Assembly: GCF_001540865.1 (NCBI RefSeq)
Contig: NC_033628.1
Location: 11,257,249 to 11,321,248 of the forward strand
Length of the DNA: 64,000 nucleotides
Direction: 5' to 3'
Source of the DNA: Ananas comosus
Lineage: Eukaryota > Streptophyta > Magnoliopsida > Poales > Bromeliaceae
Program-made: the position numbers and the translations under genes
The notes under the pieces: generated by a model
What the model was told of the DNA's origin: nothing
What the model saw: only the letters and a program-made list of their open reading frames with translations
Databases searched by the model: none
In this document: positions 57,712 through 64,000 of the stretch, one piece after another
Position numbering within the stretch: the stretch's first letter is position 1
Layout of the letters: every line of letters starts with the position of its first letter

Positions 57712-58870
57712 AGTTTTTTTTTTGGGGGGGAAAAGGTAGTACACTGCCCACTTCATTCATTAAAATTATGAATTTAGCAACATCGGTAAGGTAGCAAATT
57801 AAAACCTCAACAAAAGGAAAAGAAAAGGGTTAAGAAAGATGATTTTTAGACGAGAAAATAGTCTCCCACAGGATCACCATCTTCCTGATCTTGGCTACCG
57901 TTCTTCTGGGGTCTACGAAAATGTTTCTAAAGATAGCGTTGTTCCTTAAATCCCAGATGACCCACTAGTAAGCTGCCAGACTAATCATTCTAGTTCGGAT
58001 AAGCTGTGATTTGTTCCTAATCACCCGCCTGTCCCACAAGCATCTCACATCATCTCCCAAATCCCTAAGTTGAACCCCCTCTAGTGTCATCACAATTAGA
58101 AATTTACTAATAATATATTGTGTGAATAGGTGATCCAATGTTTCCTTTTCGACTCCACAAAGCACACAATTTGTGCTTTCAGTCCATCCTCTTTTCAAAA
58201 GATTATCCATTGTAGGTGTTTTCTTTTTGAGGACTAGCTAAGTAAATACTCTCACTTTTAGGGGTATTCCAAGTTTCCAAATCGTGCTCGTGTGAACATC
58301 CCTTGAACCCCCATCATTCAAGGCTGAATAGGTTGATTTCACGGTGTATCTGCCATCAACAGTTTATCGCCACATTACTCTATCCTGTCTCTGTTCTACC
58401 TTGAATCCGGATACGCATTCCTTAAGTGTATCGATACATGAACTAGGTCCATCGCTAGTTCCTGTAGATTTTCTTCGGATCATGCTCCAATTCCATCCAT
58501 CACTCGTCCAGCACTTGCTTATTTTTATATGCTCTTGCACTGCCGTAGCATACACATTCTAGAATTGCAAGTGCAAAGCTACTTCCCCGTACCATCTATT
58601 TGCCCAAAAGTCGATAGTTTTTCCATCTCCCAATCTGTGGGCTACTCCCTATTTGAAAATGTCTCTGTGATTAAGTACATCCTTCCACCATTATGAGTAA
58701 GGCCTAAAACTTCTTCCCTCATAGAGAGGCCTCATTCTAGGGTAATATGAAGCTCTAATGAACCTATTCCACTGGAGATCCGGCATCGTATGGAACTTCC
58801 ACCACTATTTGGTGAGAAGAGCTTGATTCATCGTATTAAGGTTCAAGATGGGCAGAGAAAAAGTTAGGAG
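57712..58870 (-). mobile_element. LINE 3' fragment (RT C-terminal and zf-RVT regions)
   Basis: The minus strand encodes broken pieces of a plant non-LTR element in order: RLGDGKTIDFWANRWYGEVA (about 58560-58640), WTSDGWNWSMIRRK (58480-58530), GIPLKVRVFT-stop-LVLKKK (58210-58270), MDNLLKRGWTESTNCVLCG and KETLDHLFTQ (58100-58210), then VDPRRTVAKIRKMV (57880-57920). The 3' end reads TTAATGAATGAAGTGGGCAG-TGTACTACCTTTTCC and poly(A), again resembling the SINE tail. Stops and frame shifts mark it as dead. Confidence 0.85.
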
Positions 58871-61350
58871 CAGTTGAAGCTACAGGTCCTTTATATCATG
58901 TTGCTTGCAATGTACTTTTGCTGGGCTGCGCAAAATGGGAGTAACTTTTAATAGCTTATTACTTCGTAGATAAATTAAAGAGTTATAAACAGTAGTATTA
59001 TAATGGAAGAGATTCTGAATCATAGTACAAATGAGGCAAAAAATGAGTGGATAAGATTAAATCTGTAGTCTTTAACTTATTAGTTAGTGCGTCGGATTTA
59101 ACCTGAACCTAGGGGTGAAATTGGGCTAAAGCCTACGAGATTGGGTTAGGGTTGAGTCTCAGAATCTTTGGGCCCATCGAGGCTGTTCAAATCAAAGCCT
59201 GAGTCCAGTTCAAACTCCAAAACTTTGAGCATGCATTCTGTGTGTTTGCGCATGCATGCGCGTGTGCGAGTGAATGTGTAAATATGCATATCATTTTGGG
59301 CCTATCGGGCTATAGCCCAAATCCAACATGAGCCTAAACTTTGTGTTTGTTTGTTTGTGTCTCTGCGCATGCATGCGTTTGCGAGTGCATGCATAAGCCA
59401 CATGCAAACTCATAAGCATGCGCACTAGTCTAAGGTGTATATATATACTATTCTATTATAATTTCAACTTTTGTATAACCCACTGTTTCTCACGCAAGTA
59501 ACAAAAAGCTTGATAGTTGGTATTTAAAGTCTTAAGTTCGAAGCCAAATTACTTTATATTTTCAACTAAATTTATTTTCTAAAAAAAATAAATGAAACGG
59601 ATAGCATATCACTAAATTTCTCTTGTAAAAAAGCATATATAATATTCTTATATTAGCATCGCGGTCTTTTTAAATTTAGTAATGCTTTGGATTCTAAGTC
59701 ACCAACCACACCATCTCCGCATCATCTCTTAGACTCGACCGCTTCGCATAATCAACTTTCACATCATCTTCTCATGAAAAATTTGAAAATTTGATGAAGC
59801 GACTCGGTAACAACATAACGCAATAATTTCTCCTTTAGTTTACTTAAATTTATCAAAATTTGATTTTAATTTTAATTTTGATTTTGATTTTGTAGCAAAT
59901 GTACTCTAATTTTACCACAAAATAATGTGACGGGTTTGGTATACCAATGGTCTAAGCCCGACCCAAACTTTACTGTTGCGCCAAACCCACATGACATGGC
60001 TTTCCCGTGCGCGAGCCTCCGAAGCGTTTCGGTTCGGGAGGTCGCGGACACGGCATTGCGATCATGTGGCTCGTGTGGATTTCGCTTATCGGCCACATTA
60101 CGCTCTTTCGAGGATAAAATTAAAATATTCAAATTTACTTAATCTACAAAAAAGTAATTATTTGTTTCTATGTTTTTTTCATAAAAACATATTAAAATTA
60201 TCTTAAGTATAAATCATTTTGAATCGCCTATCCAATCTTTCAAAATTTAATTTTATTATTAAACTTTTCAATTCATTTGATTTAAGTCAGGCATTAGTAA
60301 TTTGATTTCAAAATTTAAATACGTCGTTTATCTATATAAGTTTAGTTAATGTATTTTATATGATTCTCGTAATTATTAATTCATTAAAATAAGTAATTAA
60401 TTTAATCTTTTATAATTTTGATTTTATTAACCAACTTTTTAATTTTTTTAATTCAAATCAGTCAATGACATATTGACTTTACAATTTGAATAAGTTGTTT
60501 AGACTTTAATCAATATATACTTCATACAATTCTTGCAACTATAAATTCATTAAAGCAGATAGGTAGCTTAAATTTCGAATTCAAAGCATGCTGACTGACT
60601 CGAATCACAGAAATTAAAAAGTGGTAGTCAATTTAATATGGTTCGTAGTTTATATAAGTTCCAAACATTTTTTTTTATTTCTAATTTCAATTTCAACTAA
60701 GTATTTTTTTTTTAGTAAAAAACTAATTGTGCATTTGTGCTATATCAAAATTTCAGATTACAATGATTCAAGAAGAAGCTAGTTTGTTAGTGCATTTGGA
60801 TTATAGAACATTCCAAGTAATCCAACTTGGGTATATCGCGGCCGTACGCAACACCACTAGGTTGTTACTCGTAGGTATCATCATTTTATTTGTTTCATTT
60901 GTTACTAAGACCTATATATATAAGTCTAGTTATTATACTTAAAACTAAGTTTTTAACAAATTGATCGTTAGTAAGATTAGATTTGTAGATAGATAAAAAT
61001 ATTATTCTTAAATAGATTAATCATAACTGATATTTTTCTAACAAATTAAATATAACCATTCAGTTTTATTTAAAATATTTTTCAATAAATTAATTATAAT
61101 CGTTCGTAAAGATTTTTTTTTTTTTTTGATTCCGTCTGTACGCTTTTATATATAGTATAGATATAAATAGATATAGATAAAGATAGATTTTATATATATA
61201 TATATATATATATATTGGTGACTTCAATTCATCAATTTTCCTTTTCTTTACTCTCACCATTGATCTTAAGTAGAGAAAGAGAAACCCCTACTAGTAACAA
61301 AACTCAATCCCTTCCTCGACACTTCATTAATTTCCACACCACCATGAATC
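58871..61350. other. Spacer upstream of SKU5-similar gene
   Basis: Two GCGCATGCATGCG motifs (59249-59261 and 59366-59378) and one old SINE (59484-59635). A GC-richer patch at 59925-60110 has open frames on both strands but no recognised domain. A (TA)n run lies at 61194-61214. Confidence 0.45.
59484..59635 (+). mobile_element. tRNA-derived SINE, old copy
   Basis: TTTCTCACGCAAGTAACAAA, TTGATAGTTGGTATTTAAAG, B-box remnant AAGTTCGAAGCC, ACTAAATTTATTTTCTAAAA and AAATGAAACGGATAGCATAT-CACTAAATTTCTCTTG. It keeps the order of the family with many changes. Confidence 0.7.
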
Positions 61351-61353
61351 CCA

Positions 61354-61362
61354 CGATATAAG
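61354..61362 (+). promoter_or_regulatory. Possible TATA element of SKU5-similar gene
   Basis: CGATATAAG lies about 60 bp before the ATG. The assignment rests on position and a partial consensus only. Confidence 0.3.
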
Positions 61363-61419
61363 AACGGGAGAGGAGCCCATCATACTATATCCTCCATTAA
61401 AATCCAATTTTCTTTTGTT

Positions 61420-64000
61420 ATGGATGCAACTAAACCATCTCTCGCTATTTTGTGTTGCCTCATCTCCGTAATCTCTGTTGTTTCGGAAAGCCCATATAGG
61501 TTCTTCAACTGGAACGTCACATTTGGAAACATCTCCCCTCTCGGGCCCCCCCAACAGGTATATTTTTGTTATCAAACGCAAGGAAGAGTATTGAATATAA
61601 AATATTAAAAATATCATTACGTATACAAATTTAAGGTTTTAAACTAACCGTTTCTTTTGCATGTTTAATTTATCTTTGTTTGGATTCAGGGGATTCTGAT
61701 CAATGGGATGTTTCCGGGGCCAGATATCTACGCGGTCACCAACGATAACCTTATAATCAACGTATACAATAGCTTGAATGAGCCATTCCTTATCTCATGG
61801 CAAGTGCTCCTTCCTCTTTCTCTTTACATGGATAAGTATCACAAATTTGCTACGTACGTAATTTAAAGCAACAATTTTTTTTTTTTTTCCTCTCAAAAGA
61901 GAAAAATATAAGTTTTAGTTCAACATGGGTTTTGGAGGGTGGTTTCATGAAACATAATTTGTTTTGGAGGATATGCATTTAAGAAGTAGGCTTCAAATTC
62001 AGTTAATTTGTTCACATCTAAATAATTTGGACGTACGTGAGATTCATCTAACTAACTACAATCGTCTTATTAGGCGTGTGAAATGTGAATGAATAGAGCA
62101 ACAACACCCCGAATATATTGTAGTATTAAATAAATATTATTTTGCCATGCTTATTTCTTATGGGAAAAATAAAAAAAAGCAAAAAACATACATAATTGAT
62201 ACTTGTTGGGTTTTTGTTATCATTTCTTAGTCAACAATTATGAGACGCTGTAAAATTCGTTTTACACTTTCAACTGAAGATCTGGTTTTGATACCAAATT
62301 TAATAATATAATTCGTTAATATTAATAACTCGCTAGGTACTAAACCATTGGCCTAAATTACTTAGCAATACAATCCGTAAGTAACAATAATTCATTATAT
62401 ACTAAACCACAGACCTCAACTATATAGATAAATCCTTTGGTACTAATAAATCATTAGGGACTGAAACACCAGCCGAAAATATTTAATAATTTAACCGGTT
62501 GATGTTGCTTCCATTTTCATGCACAACTTTTTATTTAAAGAGTTTTTCATTCTTATATTTTATAAATAATAATTTTTTTTCATCTGATCTGAGATTATTA
62601 GGAATGGAGTGCAACAGAGAAAGAACTCGTGGGAGGACGGAGTGTATGGGACAAACTGCCCGATACCGCCGGGCGCGAACTTTACGTACAAGTTGCAGGT
62701 GAAGGACCAGATCGGCAGCTTCTTCTACTTCCCCTCCCTCGCCTTCCACAAGGCTGCAGGCGGCTTCGGCGGTATCCGTGTCCTGAGCCGCCCGCTGATC
62801 CCCGTCCCGTTCCCGCCGCCTGCCGACGACTTCACCGTGCTCATTGGGGACTGGTTCATGAAAAACCACACGGTACTTAAAATCAAGCTAGCGTAAAACC
62901 ATCCATCCGAACTTTTCATATATATATCTTTCTATCTATATTTCAAAATTTTCATATTTACCATTTAAATTTCTTTCATGTTTTTCGATCGGCTAATTAT
63001 CTTTATTTATATGCACTAACTTAAAGTAATGCGCATTAGTCAAATTAGTTAAGGGATACATATTTGTATTCTTGATGCCAAAAAAAAATACTTTCCTATA
63101 TATATAAAAAAATAAAAAAAATATTTTTTGTTTTAATAAGGGTGGATTTTAACGTCAAAGAGATACTTCTGCGATATACATTATTTGTTAATTATTTTTT
63201 AACCATAGGCGACAAATGTAAAAATATCAAAGTTTACGTGATTATTTCTGAAAGAGTCAAAGCTTAGATGACTATGATGCATCCAGTCAACATAATAGCA
63301 AATCTAGTCATCGTTTTTTTTTTTTAAATTTTTTTTTTTATTTTTGTTGTTGTTGTTATTGTTGTGGTTCTTCGACGATTCGTAGGATTTGAAAGCAATA
63401 CTCGACAGCGGAAACAACCTACCATCCGCGAATGGCGTTCTCGTCAACGGCCGCGGCCCTGGCGACTCGATTTTCACTGTTGAACCAGGTATATACTAAA
63501 ATGTAAAACACATTTATGCGAGTAATTAACGACATTCCAATAAGTTAAGACAAAGAACATCCATCAAACAAACTTAACATTTGTACATTTTTCCGCAAAT
63601 CATTTCACGATTTTAAATTTGAAACCGCGCATAAATATGAAATTTATGCAGGCAAGACTTACAGGCTTCGGATTTCGAACGTCGGGTTGCAGAGCACGCT
63701 CAACTTTCGGATCCAAGGCCACAAGATGAAGCTGGTGGAGGTGGAAGGGATCCACACCATCCAGAACGTGTACTCCTCGCTGGACGTTCACGTCGGCCAG
63801 TCCATGTCGGTGCTCGTCACCGCCGACCGCCCTCCTCGCGACTACCACATCGCCGTCTCGACCCGATTCTTGAACCCCATCCTCTCCGGCTCCGCCATTC
63901 TCCACTACAGCAACTCGCGGGAGACGGTGTCGGGCCCGCTCCCTATTGGGCAGCGGTATCGGATCGATTGGTCGCTCAATCAAGCTCGTTCGATCAGGCA
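61420..64000 (+). CDS. SKU5-similar / L-ascorbate oxidase homologue, 5' part
   Basis: A multicopper-oxidase-fold secreted glycoprotein of the SKS family (close to pollen NTP303/Bp10-type members). Its cell-wall role is known genetically, and its chemistry is unproven. Exons are 61420-61557, 61690-61799, 62602-62872, 63386-63488 and 63652 to beyond the right edge; frame is kept at every junction. Residues 1-22 are a signal peptide (LAILCCLISVISVVS), followed by ESPYRFFNWNVTFG, GILINGMFPGPDIYAVTNDN, GSFFYFPSLAFHKAAGGFGG, then KTYRLRISNVGLQSTLNFRI and GHKMKLVEVEG. Ascorbate oxidase has HWHG and WYHSH copper ligands; this protein has SWNG and SFFYFPS, so the first copper-binding site is absent, as usual in SKS proteins. 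Intron 2 uses a GC donor (GCAAGT at 61800). The remaining C-terminal domains lie beyond the window. Confidence 0.95.

Noticed and set aside
59925..60110. Gene start in a GC-richer patch with open frames on both strands
   Set aside because: No domain, no splice-consistent continuation and no similarity that I recognise.

Overview
The window is nuclear DNA of a flowering plant, very probably a commelinid monocot. The genes have GC-rich first exons set in AT-rich introns and spacers, with CT and GA microsatellites at 5' ends and abundant SINE, MITE and LINE debris. A bromeliad-like genome such as pineapple would fit, but that is a guess from style and not something the sequence proves. There are three N gaps (2616-3343, 10432-10443, 12258-13156) and seven isolated single N bases (13923, 19423, 21576, 22424, 29860, 32210, 54912). 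Several of the single Ns sit on visible misjoins.

Seven protein genes are supported. From left to right they are: a brassinosteroid-signalling kinase (BSK) pseudokinase gene on the minus strand, cut by the left edge and by the first gap; an intronless DUF241 gene (minus, 22472-23473); two tandem peroxisomal 4-coumarate:CoA ligase-like genes (minus, 26864-30656 and 38278-41297), both ending in SKL; an NHL/LEA-type single-pass membrane protein gene (minus, 46292-48698); a KRP/ICK cyclin-dependent kinase inhibitor gene (minus, 54115-54906); and an SKU5-similar (L-ascorbate-oxidase-homologue) gene on the plus strand that runs off the right edge. They form no operon or obvious pathway. The only functional cluster is the 4CL-like pair, made by a segmental duplication of about 5 kb that also left a third, coding-free copy of the 3' flank at 37.0-37.7 kb.

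The spacers are dominated by small transposons. One tRNA-derived SINE family has at least a dozen members, several with perfect or near-perfect target-site duplications. Its 3' tail, including a small hairpin, is shared with two LINE fragments at 43.6-44.3 kb and 57.7-58.9 kb. Insertions of about 35-42 bp, consisting only of that tail plus poly(A), also occur. A second abundant group is palindromic elements that sit inside (TA)n microsatellites, in a long form of about 550 bp and a short form of about 250 bp. Also present are a foldback Mutator-type MITE with a 9-bp target-site duplication, a CACTA-type element with a 3-bp duplication and a possible captured exon, and two copies of a GGTTCG-rich TIR element.

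The least trustworthy stretches are 13.1-14.0 kb, 19.4-22.4 kb, 29.7-29.9 kb and 32.2-32.5 kb. There, single-N joins coincide with perfect direct or inverted copies, and assembly artefacts are more likely than biology.
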